Shown here in pieces: positions 15,001-19,265 of a stretch of 64,000 nucleotides of DNA (its first letter is position 1; each line of letters starts with the position of its first letter). Where the stretch lies: contig CAWCON010000003.1 in assembly GCA_963797185.1 (NCBI GenBank), positions 62,001 through 126,000 on the forward strand, written 5' to 3'. The position numbers and the translations under genes are program-made. The DNA is from CAWCON01 sp963797185. Lineage in GTDB: Bacteria > Patescibacteriota > Saccharimonadia > Saccharimonadales > UBA4665. The notes below the pieces were generated by a model that was not told the DNA's origin, made no database searches, and saw only the letters and a list, made by a program, of their open reading frames with translations.

Positions 15001-15809
15001 ACGCATCATGGAGAGATGTCTTAACGAATGATGATCTTGGTATTATGCTTTTTGGAGTTGTACCTGATAGTGGTGGTATTCCGGGTGACATTGCCAGTAA
15101 TGATGTCACTAACCAGAGTGGTCCATGCAAGGTATCGTGGTTATCTTCTACATCAGTCTCTGTGACTGCCTGTACCCTATATACGAGTGATCGTAAAATA
15201 GTGCAAGCTGCTACCACGATAACTGGGCTGAACGGTACAAGCGACTGGTATCACTTATGTTATACGGGTTCAAGTGATACGCTCGCGGCGAGTACTGGCG
15301 GTACAGAAACTGCTAATCTGCCAGCATGGAATGTAAGTGCCGGACCAGTTGTTTGTTTAGCTGATGTGGAGACTGGCGGTAGTAATACCATAACGAATAT
15401 TTATGATACCCGAGTCTTTACTACCTCCACGAAAACGTTTGCTACCGATAATGGTGTCGTTGGACTTGGCTGGATGGTAAAAGCCAGCTCTACATCTGGT
15501 TTAGTAACGCCAACTACAAGTGCTACGGATGGCCCAATTTTAGGAGTCATTGTTGCTTCATCTGGCGCTGCTTCCACCGCATTGCCAAACCTTGTCATTG
15601 CAACTGATGGCCCTGTTTTTGTTAAAACAAATGGTACTTCGACGGTTGGTTCGGCAGTGATACCAACTACAACGACTGGCTACTCGTCAACTGGTACGAA
15701 CAGTACTGCTTATGGGAACCTAGGAGTTTCTCAGATAACGGTGAGTTCGTCATGTAGCGCCGCCACTAACTGTCAATATTCTCAATTAGTTGATGTGGAT
15801 ATAAAGTAA
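3..15809 (+). CDS. Giant modular surface protein with LVIVD propellers (5' end missing)
   Basis: The frame is open from base 3, so the gene starts left of the window; 5268 codons are visible, ending in TAA. Order seen: end of one propeller; six units of collar (LGGAYVQQLQAGG...), fibronectin III-like or FxVQ(T/N)-type modules, and a propeller with LVIVD repeats (YVQGRYAYV...DISNPA.P); a LamG-like domain in the fifth unit (about 8490-9165); a seventh collar at 11334; a beta-rich domain (about 11700-12340); a six-repeat kelch-like domain (about 12625-13545); a Gly-rich stretch (about 13740-14160); and a tail-fibre-like C-terminus. Each complete propeller has six SNP-type repeats plus a closing FDLGG-type strand, so seven blades. 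No C-terminal membrane helix or LPxTG motif is visible; the N-terminal export signal must lie outside. Likely role, by inference: adhesion or host/particle binding at the cell surface. It is very rich in Ser, Thr, Gly and Asn and poor in Cys. Confidence 0.9.
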   Translation, partial: YDVSNPTDPFSVGEVSSGLSSPRSLFVQGRYAYVASYSSGQLVTFDLGGAYVQQLQAGGTETGTLTVDTNATVNGDQSIAGGLTVGGNAEISGNLGVSGQTLLQNLSNSTTSFQVGNASGLGLLNTDTTDGRVGIGSLTTPTGVTATLASGGSLATGSTYYFRVSAIDGSSGETAASAEATGSAATSSGNQEYNVAWTAVPGAASYRIYYTTTAGTEANYFTSTTNSYTLSTTTGNTAGSPLSYSYAYADRLSSTSNIFQTLTNSTTALQVQTSSGSAVLTTDTTNSRVGVDVTYATMTSPSGLSVNAATSGGSLTASSTYRYEVTALDSAGGETTVSNEATGTTGSSTLTLPVTWTAVSGASGYKVYRTAASGGSGSEVYLTTVLTNSFTDSGQFTAGTATPPTATTAYISTNASSAKLQLSVGGNGTPTGQLYVSGTVPSGPVSSISTGTNPFDVYTQGNYAYVVSKTANDLQIYDISNPVDPYLESTISTGASTGPESVYVQGRYAYVTNNTTSTFEVFDISNPATPVSIATVSTGSSSGPEDVVVSGRYAYVVNDSTNVLVVFDVSNPANPVIVNGSGTATGTAPQGIFISSHYAYIVNHTSGTLQVFDISNPASPVNLSTWTTSSGPDYVYVAGRYAYVVTHAGDTLQIFDVSNPAATTNAAVSSTTVPGSGDPIWVYVQGRYAYITNNNNGTVQVYDVSNPAAPVSDGTMATSGASSEPSSIFVSGRYAYVTVNGSSNTLQVFDLGGAYVQQLQAGGAEVGTLTVDTNAQINGDQSIAGGLTVGGSAQVAGNATLGGLTINGVATPAAPTVTPTCVTSCTTSYSYAVAAFNTSGSSPASTATSTSAAGATLSGTVYNTVTWSAVTGATGYNIYRTASGGTPSTTGYIGTVYTGATLSFADKAITATGTTPTTNTAGALVADGTALFQDATNSTTAFQVQTSTGSDVLEVNTANPGIAIDATYGSLSAPTGLSVSTTGSAAGDALGTATYYYKVTAVDGNGGETTPSGEVSHTFASGTTNYVTLTWTPVTGAAGYRVYRGTSSGGETGYYSILGSLSSGNVTFTDTGAVMNNTTATPPSANTSSVLTNTSNNNLQLVVGGNGTETGQVYIGGTLPSIAGSVQINESGPHGSSMYTQGNYMYVVNNDTWTLQVFNVSNPADPILLNGTNTITDSGPLGIFVEGNYAYVVGQASNFLQIFNVSDPYNPIAMGTIDLTDSNAPDDVYVSGNYAYVVGSAFHIINISNPANPILMSNDTNISNGGGLYVQGNYAYVTEYASSGSLNIINVSNPLSPVTVGTTATIAYPAAVIVQGSYAYVSDYNGGGGGNIDVYDITNPASPVDVGGPNAGGTYRGSLVAQGRYLYLTSSSGITVLDISNPYSLTPIGTISTPTGVGGIVVQGRYAYVQGTNYEYIYNLGGAYVQQLQAGGTETGTLTVDTNATVDGDQSIAGALTVGGSAYVSGGIGSNGLTVTGLIAPTAPTVAPQGTTGSTTYGYAISAFDTGNSSSPSPVTLTTTGNATLSGTNYNKVTWSAVTDVSGYNIYRTFGGGSTGLIGTVYAGSTLQLNDTGLTASGTVPTTINNTTNVFNVQTGSGSTTLSANTGTGQVSIDNTASTLSAPTSLAVSTTGSSAGDSLGTATYYYEVTAIDSNGGETIPSAEVNHTFASGTTNYVTLTWTAVTGASGYHVYRGTSSTKEAGYYTTLGSLSGTTVSFTDTGAAMNSTTATPPTVNTSYLSSNTTNNNLQLVIGGNGTPTGQVYVSGTVPTSNLGAIGTGLVTPESVYVQGNYAYVPNLSNGELVIYDISNPANPVYMGETNVNLGSSYAVYVQGRYAYVPSYANSELIIYDVSNPANPVYVGETSTNISSPWSVYVQGSYAYTINSGNGELVVDNIANPANPVYVGETSTNLSSPWYVYIQGHYAYVASEGNNELVIYDISNPSNPVYVGEVGTNLNDPEAVYVQGRYAYVASYNNNELVIDDISNPSNPVYVGEVGTNLSNPHSVYVQGRYAYVASKGNNELITYDVSNPANPVYVGEVGSNLSAPRTVVVSGRYGYVISASNNELVTFDLGGAYIQQLQAGGAEVATLTVDTNATINGDQSIAGGLTVAGSAQISGAIGSNGLTITGLTTPTAPTVAPQGTTGSTTYGYAVSAFDTGNSSPPSPVTLTTTGNATLSGTNYNQITWSAVTGATGYNIYRTFGGGSTGLIGTIYTGSTLQLNDTGLTASGTVPTTVNNTTNVFNVQTGSGSTTLSANTATGQVSIDNTASTLSAPTSLAVGSTGSSAGDSLGTATYYYKVTAIDSNGGETTPSTEVSHTFASGTTNYVTLTWTAVTGASGYHVYRGTSSGKETGYYTTLGLISSGTTVTFTDTGAIMNNTTASPPSTNTSYLSSNTTNNNLQLVVGGNGTPTGQVYISGTVPTTSLGTSAGGYLSGPNSVYTQGSYAYVTSQYTNELVVYDVSNPANPAYIGEIGTNLNDPYSIYVQGNYAYVASYGNNELVIYDISNPASPTYVGETGTAYLNEPRSIDVQGRYAYVANYNNNEVVIFDVSNPSNPTYVGETGTTYLNDPNSVTVSGHYAYVLNNGSSEMVIYNISNPASPTYVGENNTDLNGPGNVIIQGRYAYIASWGDGLTIYDVSNPASPTPVSEVTTNLSGTIGISVQGRYAYVTSYTNNEFVTFDVSNPASPNYVGEVSSNLSSPNFVSAQGRYAYVTSSANNELVTFDLGGAYVQQLQAGGTETGTLAVDTNATVGGDQTIAGGLTVGGNTELSGNLGIAGQAMLENTTNTTTAFEVANSSAGSLFDADTTDNETITNGSAIVNSGTCNYNSYVNQVMDYAPTSYWKMTDIGGSTELDSSGNGNTGNLQGTVTKNQTPGPIGCNNSAPAMLFNGSTGYISTTNSYTNPQTFTISGFFKTSTAGAGPIASFDSSQTGGGSSWDRLLYIDTNGYLNFGIYTGSDTVITSTQPVDNGQWHYVVATLSSSGMVLYVDGTQVASSATSTAQNYSGYWRIGGEIGTGWPLAGSNTFFNGDIGQVSILPVALTGSQVTQLAGQAGYDSSTSSTSTFQVQNAAGVDVLNVDTTNSRVDIGSNGTPTSQLYVSGSVPTTNLGIINTGLSSPESVDVVGNYAYVTDFTNNALLIFDISNPASPSSVGSTTSGLSDPQSVYVQGKYAYVVNYNSPGALVIFNVSNPASPVEVGSYSTSVSYLSGIYVSGRYAYVASSSNGLLVFDVSNPTDPVLAGSTNSFLSSAKSVYVQGRYAYVTSSGNNDLVIFDINNPASPSEVGAINTNLSSPQDVYVQNDYAYVTSPGNSKLAIFNVSSPSSPSASGAISTSLSSPYDVYVQGRYAYVTSSGNNELVTYDVSTPSSPAYVGELSNNMHSPYGIYVQGRYAYVTNTTGSSLVTVDLGGAYIQQLQAGGIETGTLTVDSNAQVNGDQSIAGGLTVGGNVQISGNLGVSGAVTITDSLPSTNLGINTTSLSGPFSVYVSGHYAYIANFTGGLSIDDISNPASPVNVGSDTTGITTATSVYVQGKYAYLTSNGNSKLVIVDISNPSAPTNVSATTGGGDLSSPFDVYVSGHYAYVASSGNGEVVVFDISNPTNPTVVSQITGLSSPHSLYVQGRYLYVTNYGSSALDIFDISNPASPSYVTLTSTNLSNPISIVVQGNYAYVASYGSGANYLVIFNISVPGTPTYVGEVNTNYNAPYGPQSLSVQGHFVYVANNASNSVQIYDVSNPAAPAWAGSLTGNLSTDYGVAVSGQYAYVASYTNNSLVTFNLGGAYIQQLQVGGAETNTLQVDGNSTLIGDVSIQAGLTVGASAEISGSLGVAGGNVVLGTSNSLSGALVLNNSTNTNTVTLTSGAATSSYSLTLPTNAPTTGLCLQTSTASASQLVFSSCANTNASITEVNEWDAHGAATTTLSDSPANIGDLLVLTTQIPTGSDSVSSISGGGVTTWTKVNVAPSGGSVNRVEMWMGTVTTTGAGTITVTYASGPGTNEITATEFTAAGVNSSTVWGVDKTGASLNSSSNTISYPNLTSEGAGEVYVGYAQAQNAGTAGSYTGFSYIVTGQNNVITYDTSTAAATAYTPTATEATAGQSNAVGAIITAFVSSTSINNSTTVQQANFNVQAAGSGSVAGVLQANAAGTGDILDLKNGSGTIVGSIGSTGNTLIEPSTNSTTAFQVQNATGGNILSVDTSGSNVTIDGTNNGALGTWQTNTNNLPASANLSEVVTSNGYAYVLGGSTGSYVTTVDYAKISANGSIGTWTATTSLPAAQGGGDGVVANGYIYVYGGSNSGGSATGNVWYAKINSDGTVGSWQTSPNSLSPVNENGVGVTANGYLYELAGSNGSSDQTAVYYSKLNADGSIGTWTSTSTVPAGVSSFSATVANGYVYIFGHGGPSVGPAVYYSKLNATTGALGTWSTNSSNPLPISMGATEAVTQNGYAYVFGGYNSSYTNINTLYYAPLNANGSTGAWTLGSTLPSTDAEHAGGFAVNGYIYALANNGTNAIYYVSGARTSIAGSLDLVGVSGQDDSSSGATGGSLTAGNTTVVGTLQVSDTASFLNGVSVDDSFNVVGGASFTGIAPSSAAGTGTNAPNVLTITGQAGGATSGTSGQTAGAGSAISQTAGAGGAATGASGANNGGTGGTVTIASGAGGAVSSASAIPGVGGGINITAGAGGAGTSTSVNANGGAITLQGGAPGTGGSGAVGAYGSILIQPSGGMVALGTGTAYSLLTIANNNWITSVNAAGTGSDDILKVNSADQVQFGAAINVDGGLVFPTDGGLITASDLPLDSSATSGTSEGYFFRVASDNVLEVDGTSDGAGNTQSRNVTVYSGASQATDILDLDNATGSSTLTKFDSNGNLTLPSTITSTASTANIFNTVASTVNAFGVAGTINIGAAGASIIGAGALTIQSASSTSLTLNGQSTLVLKAQAAVASSNNAGGIIIGNGYSSSTSSLIPLILSSSNTFAETSNTCAPTVNNGALYYNSNSTSLSMRVCLNASWRDVLTNDDLGIMLFGVVPDSGGIPGDIASNDVTNQSGPCKVSWLSSTSVSVTACTLYTSDRKIVQAATTITGLNGTSDWYHLCYTGSSDTLAASTGGTETANLPAWNVSAGPVVCLADVETGGSNTITNIYDTRVFTTSTKTFATDNGVVGLGWMVKASSTSGLVTPTTSATDGPILGVIVASSGAASTALPNLVIATDGPVFVKTNGTSTVGSAVIPTTTTGYSSTGTNSTAYGNLGVSQITVSSSCSAATNCQYSQLVDVDIK
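5808..6120 (+). repeat. Near-identical propeller-blade repeats at DNA level
   Basis: Successive blades share long exact DNA stretches: the segment reading ISNPSNPVYVGEVGTN occurs at about 5820-5868 and again at about 5949-5997, with almost no silent changes. Similar recent-looking copies occur at about 7516-7554 and 7789-7827, and at about 9772-9817 and 10031-10079. The lack of silent divergence suggests recent duplication or gene conversion within the gene. Confidence 0.8.
8490..9165 (+). other. LamG/concanavalin-like domain inside the giant protein
   Basis: This stretch of the giant reading frame encodes a jelly-roll type domain: SYWKM start, D(S)SGNGN(T)G, AMLFNGSTGYIS, FTISGFFKT, DNGQWHYVVATLSSSGMVLYVDG and a closing FFNGDIGQVSI strand. 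These are usual LamG/LamGL landmarks. The same landmarks occur three times in the separate 702-residue protein at 16357-18465, so the two genes share domain stock. Carbohydrate or glycoprotein binding is the usual role of the fold; the ligand here is unknown. Confidence 0.75.
12625..13545 (+). other. Six-repeat kelch-like propeller inside the giant protein
   Basis: Six repeats are seen, each with G(T/S/A)W followed about 20 residues later by NGY.Y.(L/F/Y)GG-type sheets and a YY(A/S)K(L/I)N(A/S)DG turn. The double glycine and the spaced Trp/Tyr are kelch-repeat landmarks, so a second propeller type (six blades) sits C-terminal to the LVIVD propellers. Confidence 0.7.
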
Positions 15810-15823
15810 GTAAATTACACGTG

Positions 15824-16342
15824 ATGAAACACCATAGAAAAACTCTAAAAGTTGTAGCGATAATAATCCCGGTATTGGCGATCTTAGGATTGGGCAGTTT
15901 CTTTACGTGGAGATGGTATGAGGGCAAACATCCAATACCAGCGACTATTACTAGAGAAGTGACTTTCCCAATCTTTTACCCCAATGCAGCCAATATTACG
16001 GTGACTAAATCGACTATCGAATATAGTAGTAGTGCGCAAGCACTAAGCTTTGTAGGTTTTGAAAATGGCAATACAAAGCTTATCTTTAGTGAAGAGCCGA
16101 CGCCAAGTCAATTCACTGATATCCCAGGATACTACCCAGCACTTCTTAATAATATGAACGAGTATAGCGACATCAACACAATTAACGGGGAAGTCTATCT
16201 TACCAAGCCGGAATCAGTTGACGGAAACGAGGCAGGTGTATTGAATGCCAAAGGCACATTGATGTTTATTCGAGCTGAGGCAAATCTCACTACAAATCAG
16301 TGGCGACAAATTTTTAATAACGTCAGTATTATAGTAAGGTAA
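15824..16342 (+). CDS. Small membrane-anchored protein, function unknown
   Basis: Encodes 172 residues from ATG 15824; a GTG lies directly before it at 15821 but ATG is the likelier start. A basic N-terminus (MKHHRKTLK) is followed by one hydrophobic helix at about residues 8-30, then an extracytoplasmic domain of about 140 residues with alternating beta pattern and no cysteines. It follows the giant gene after 14 bases and precedes the LamG gene by 14 bases, so the three are probably co-transcribed. I recognise no family. A surface accessory protein, perhaps helping export or anchoring of the giant protein, is only a guess from position. Confidence 0.75.
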   Translation: MKHHRKTLKVVAIIIPVLAILGLGSFFTWRWYEGKHPIPATITREVTFPIFYPNAANITVTKSTIEYSSSAQALSFVGFENGNTKLIFSEEPTPSQFTDIPGYYPALLNNMNEYSDINTINGEVYLTKPESVDGNEAGVLNAKGTLMFIRAEANLTTNQWRQIFNNVSIIVR

Positions 16343-16356
16343 CCATAAGTATTCTT

Positions 16357-18465
16357 ATGAGATTTCTGAAAAAAATATTGAAGCTTCGAAGCACTAAGCC
16401 ACTTTTGTTTATTTTGGTTTTTGTTGCGGCTCTAGGTTGTATTGGTGGCGCCTCATATGTCTTTGCTAGTTATTTGGGTGGCGGTGGTCCTAAAACAACT
16501 GGACAGACCGCTAGTATTAACCTTAATCAGGGACTTGTAAGTTACTGGCCTTTTAATGGCAACGCGAAAGATGCTACACCGTATGCAAATAATGGCATTC
16601 TTGAAAATGCACCGACCCTTACTACTGACCGAAAAGGGCAGGCAAATAGTGCCTATAATTTTAATGGTTCGACGCAGTATATTACGACGACTAACTTGTT
16701 AAGCGAGCCAACTGTTTACACACTTTCACTGTGGTTTAAGACGACAAGTGGATATGCCAGTGGCGGTAGACTCTTTGGGTTCAGTGGTTCGCAAACTGGA
16801 TCAAGTAGCAACTACGATAGCCATATATATATGACTAACTCTGGTCAGATATACTTCGGTACATATAATACATCGGTTGAAACCGTCAACAGCACAGCCA
16901 GTTACAATGATGGTAATTGGCACGACGTAACAGCTACTCTTTCATCCGCTGGTCAATTCTTATACATAGATGGACAATTAGTCGCCTCTAACGCGAGTAA
17001 TACCACCGACCAAGGATTTTCCGGCTACTGGCGTATTGGCTATGACAACTTAACTAGCTGGCCGAGCATACCGACCAGTTTCTTCTTTAACGGTAATATT
17101 GATGATGTTAGAGTTTATAGCCGCGTTTTATCGAGTGCAGAGGTCACTGCTCTTTATAATGAATATAATCCCGGTATTCAGGTCGCTAGTACCCAATCAG
17201 GGCTTGTGGGTTGGTGGAAGATGCTAGGGAATCCAAAGGATTCGTCACCGTATGGTAATAACGGAACAGTTACTGGTGCAACCCTTACTACCGACCGAAA
17301 GGGGCAGGCAAATAGTGCCTATAGTTTTAATGGCAGCAGCAACTATATAAACATTCCAAATTCATCTTCTATGCAGATGTCGAGTGCTGTAACTATATCT
17401 GCTTGGGTAGATCCCAGCTCTATAAGTGGTACGCGCTCTATATTAATGAAAGGTCAATCAGGTAATAATTGGGATTATGGCTTGGCGCTCGTCAGTGGTG
17501 TGCCAACATATACGGCAGATGCTGCTAATCTCTCCTACGGGTCAGCAATTAGCACTAGTAAATGGACGCAGATCGTAATGACTTTATCAATAGGTGGTTC
17601 TTTGACCATGTATGTAAATGGTCAATCGGTAGGGAGCACCTCAACGCCAACCAATAGCTCATGTTCGGGCACGTGCTTGTCGCCAAGTAGCTTGTCGGCT
17701 GAGATAGGTAATGCGAACAGTGCTTCATTCTATTTTGCAGGATCAATCGGTGAGGTAAGAGTATATAATCGGGCTTTGACATCCACAGAAGTGACAAACC
17801 TGTATCAATCTTACGATAACACGATAGATATCAGTACTCTGCAAAGTGGGCTTGTGGGTTATTGGCCTTTTAATGGCAACCTGAAAGATGCCACACCGTA
17901 TGGCAACAACGGTACAAATAACAATACAGCAACCCTTACTACCGACCGAAATGGTCAGCCTAACGGTGCTTACAGTTTCAATGGAACAAATCAGTATATT
18001 AGTATACCTACAAGTTTTTCGCTTAGTGGGACCTTCACTGTGGCGCTCTGGGTCGATCCAAACAATACTTCGACAACCTGTGGGCTCGTAGGGTCGCGTA
18101 ATCCAGCCGATACCTTTGATCTCAAGTTACAGACTGGTCTTATTCATGGCGATATTGGTAATGGTAGTAGTTGGCTTAGTACAACCGCTAACGCAAACTT
18201 TAGTTACTCGGGGGGAGTTTGGTATGACATTGTATATGAGGTAACTCCTACCGCTTATACTATTTATGCTAATGGTGCCCTTGTTGGATCAGGAACTATA
18301 AGCGGGACTCCCGTATTTGCTAACTCCAGTAACCCCCTATGGATAGCTGATACCGGCAGTGCTTCAGGAGGTGAGTTCTGTCACGGATCGATGGACGATG
18401 TTCGTGTTTATAACCGAACGTTATCGGCTACTGAAGTCTCAGCCTTATATCAGGAGTATCGTTAA
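16357..18465 (+). CDS. Membrane-anchored protein with three LamG domains
   Basis: Encodes 702 residues. An N-terminal basic stretch and hydrophobic helix (about residues 15-37) act as signal anchor. Three homologous jelly-roll domains follow at about 48-265, 275-485 and 490-702. Each starts GLV(S/G)(Y/W)W(P/K)(F/M), then KD(A/S)(T/S)PY..NNG, LTTDR.GQ.N(S/G)AY.FNG...YI, and ends with a DVRVY(N/S)R.L(S/T)..EV..LY strand. These match the LamGL/concanavalin-like family. DNA of the first two copies is almost identical around the TTDRKGQANSAY segment, showing recent duplication. It probably binds glycans outside the cell. No catalytic domain is seen. Confidence 0.85.
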   Translation: MRFLKKILKLRSTKPLLFILVFVAALGCIGGASYVFASYLGGGGPKTTGQTASINLNQGLVSYWPFNGNAKDATPYANNGILENAPTLTTDRKGQANSAYNFNGSTQYITTTNLLSEPTVYTLSLWFKTTSGYASGGRLFGFSGSQTGSSSNYDSHIYMTNSGQIYFGTYNTSVETVNSTASYNDGNWHDVTATLSSAGQFLYIDGQLVASNASNTTDQGFSGYWRIGYDNLTSWPSIPTSFFFNGNIDDVRVYSRVLSSAEVTALYNEYNPGIQVASTQSGLVGWWKMLGNPKDSSPYGNNGTVTGATLTTDRKGQANSAYSFNGSSNYINIPNSSSMQMSSAVTISAWVDPSSISGTRSILMKGQSGNNWDYGLALVSGVPTYTADAANLSYGSAISTSKWTQIVMTLSIGGSLTMYVNGQSVGSTSTPTNSSCSGTCLSPSSLSAEIGNANSASFYFAGSIGEVRVYNRALTSTEVTNLYQSYDNTIDISTLQSGLVGYWPFNGNLKDATPYGNNGTNNNTATLTTDRNGQPNGAYSFNGTNQYISIPTSFSLSGTFTVALWVDPNNTSTTCGLVGSRNPADTFDLKLQTGLIHGDIGNGSSWLSTTANANFSYSGGVWYDIVYEVTPTAYTIYANGALVGSGTISGTPVFANSSNPLWIADTGSASGGEFCHGSMDDVRVYNRTLSATEVSALYQEYR

Positions 18466-18542
18466 GGTCAAAATGAATAACTTCCTCTCGACTTTTCTAC
18501 TGGTTAGCGTAAGAATTAAAACAACAAATAGGTCTACCAACA

Positions 18543-19181
18543 ATGCGAAAAATTATCAATAAAACGTTCTTTATTTTAGAACCCAGTTTGGCCAGTTTGA
18601 GTGCTACGCTCTTAATTACTAGTATTATAACGCTAGCTTCATATATTACCGTTCTTGCCCATAATGGCTCAATCTATCTTTACTTCTTTGGATCTAATAA
18701 CGGCCAGAGTGCAACACAAACGTCCAATACCGGTACCGTCGAGTTTTATAACACTGTTTTTAAGAGTAGTAGAATTGGTGATCTGGTGGATTTTGCTCTT
18801 TGTATGCTGGTCGGTCTGATTGTCTATGTGATCTTAATAGAAATTCTACACGGCTTTGGAGCGATTGCTGAAGATATAGATGAGTTTAAATACACAAGGG
18901 GCAAACGGGGAACATTATTGCGTTATCTTGGCGAAAGGACAAGCTTACGGGTAATAGCAGGAATTACTTGGTTACTGTATCTGATTGTATCGATACGAAT
19001 CATCATTCCATTCTCTCTCTTAGCATCAAAAGCAGTTGTAACTGACCCGCATCACCTTGCGAGTTGGCTTTATGGTCTCCTTGGCGTCCTTGTGTTGGTA
19101 GTCAGTATGCATGTCCACGTCATTCTTTTTAGACTCATGAGTTTACGTCTGCGTATCTTTGGCACAGAGGAAGTGCGGTAG
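18543..19181 (+). CDS. Integral membrane protein with about four helices, unknown
   Basis: Encodes 212 residues. Hydrophobic segments are at about 15-40, 83-105, 137-158 and 170-195, with an extracytoplasmic Ser/Thr/Asn-rich loop between the first two. The loop between helices two and three is charged and probably cytoplasmic, and the C-terminus is basic. I recognise no family. The 77-base gap after the LamG gene holds no clear promoter, so it may belong to the same transcript. A role in transport or anchoring of the surface proteins is speculation. Confidence 0.7.
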   Translation: MRKIINKTFFILEPSLASLSATLLITSIITLASYITVLAHNGSIYLYFFGSNNGQSATQTSNTGTVEFYNTVFKSSRIGDLVDFALCMLVGLIVYVILIEILHGFGAIAEDIDEFKYTRGKRGTLLRYLGERTSLRVIAGITWLLYLIVSIRIIIPFSLLASKAVVTDPHHLASWLYGLLGVLVLVVSMHVHVILFRLMSLRLRIFGTEEVR

Positions 19182-19231
19182 TCTCTGCCGCTAACAGGCT
19201 TATAACTTCATAAAAATCATAAGTAGTATGG

Positions 19232-19237
19232 TATAGT
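19232..19237 (+). promoter_or_regulatory. Possible -10 element for the dockerin enzyme operon
   Basis: TATAGT lies 28 bases before the ATG at 19266, in an AT-rich gap of 84 bases. No clear -35 box or strong ribosome binding site is visible, so this is tentative. Confidence 0.35.
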
Positions 19238-19265
19238 TAAAGAAAATAACCGCTGTTAAATAAAA

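Noticed and set aside
11738..15217. Long minus-strand open frames opposite the giant gene (for example 11738-12091 and 14957-15217)
   Set aside because: Low-complexity translations that mirror the Ser/Thr/Gly-rich coding strand; no start signals.
15815..15835. CACGTG followed by GAAACA, similar to half of a parS site
   Set aside because: It lacks the symmetric TGTTTC arm and has inserted bases; it also overlaps the start of the small membrane protein gene.
18466..18542. Possible small gene or promoter between the LamG gene and the four-helix protein
   Set aside because: The short open frame there is in-frame noise at the end of the LamG gene; no -10 box or ribosome binding site was convincing.
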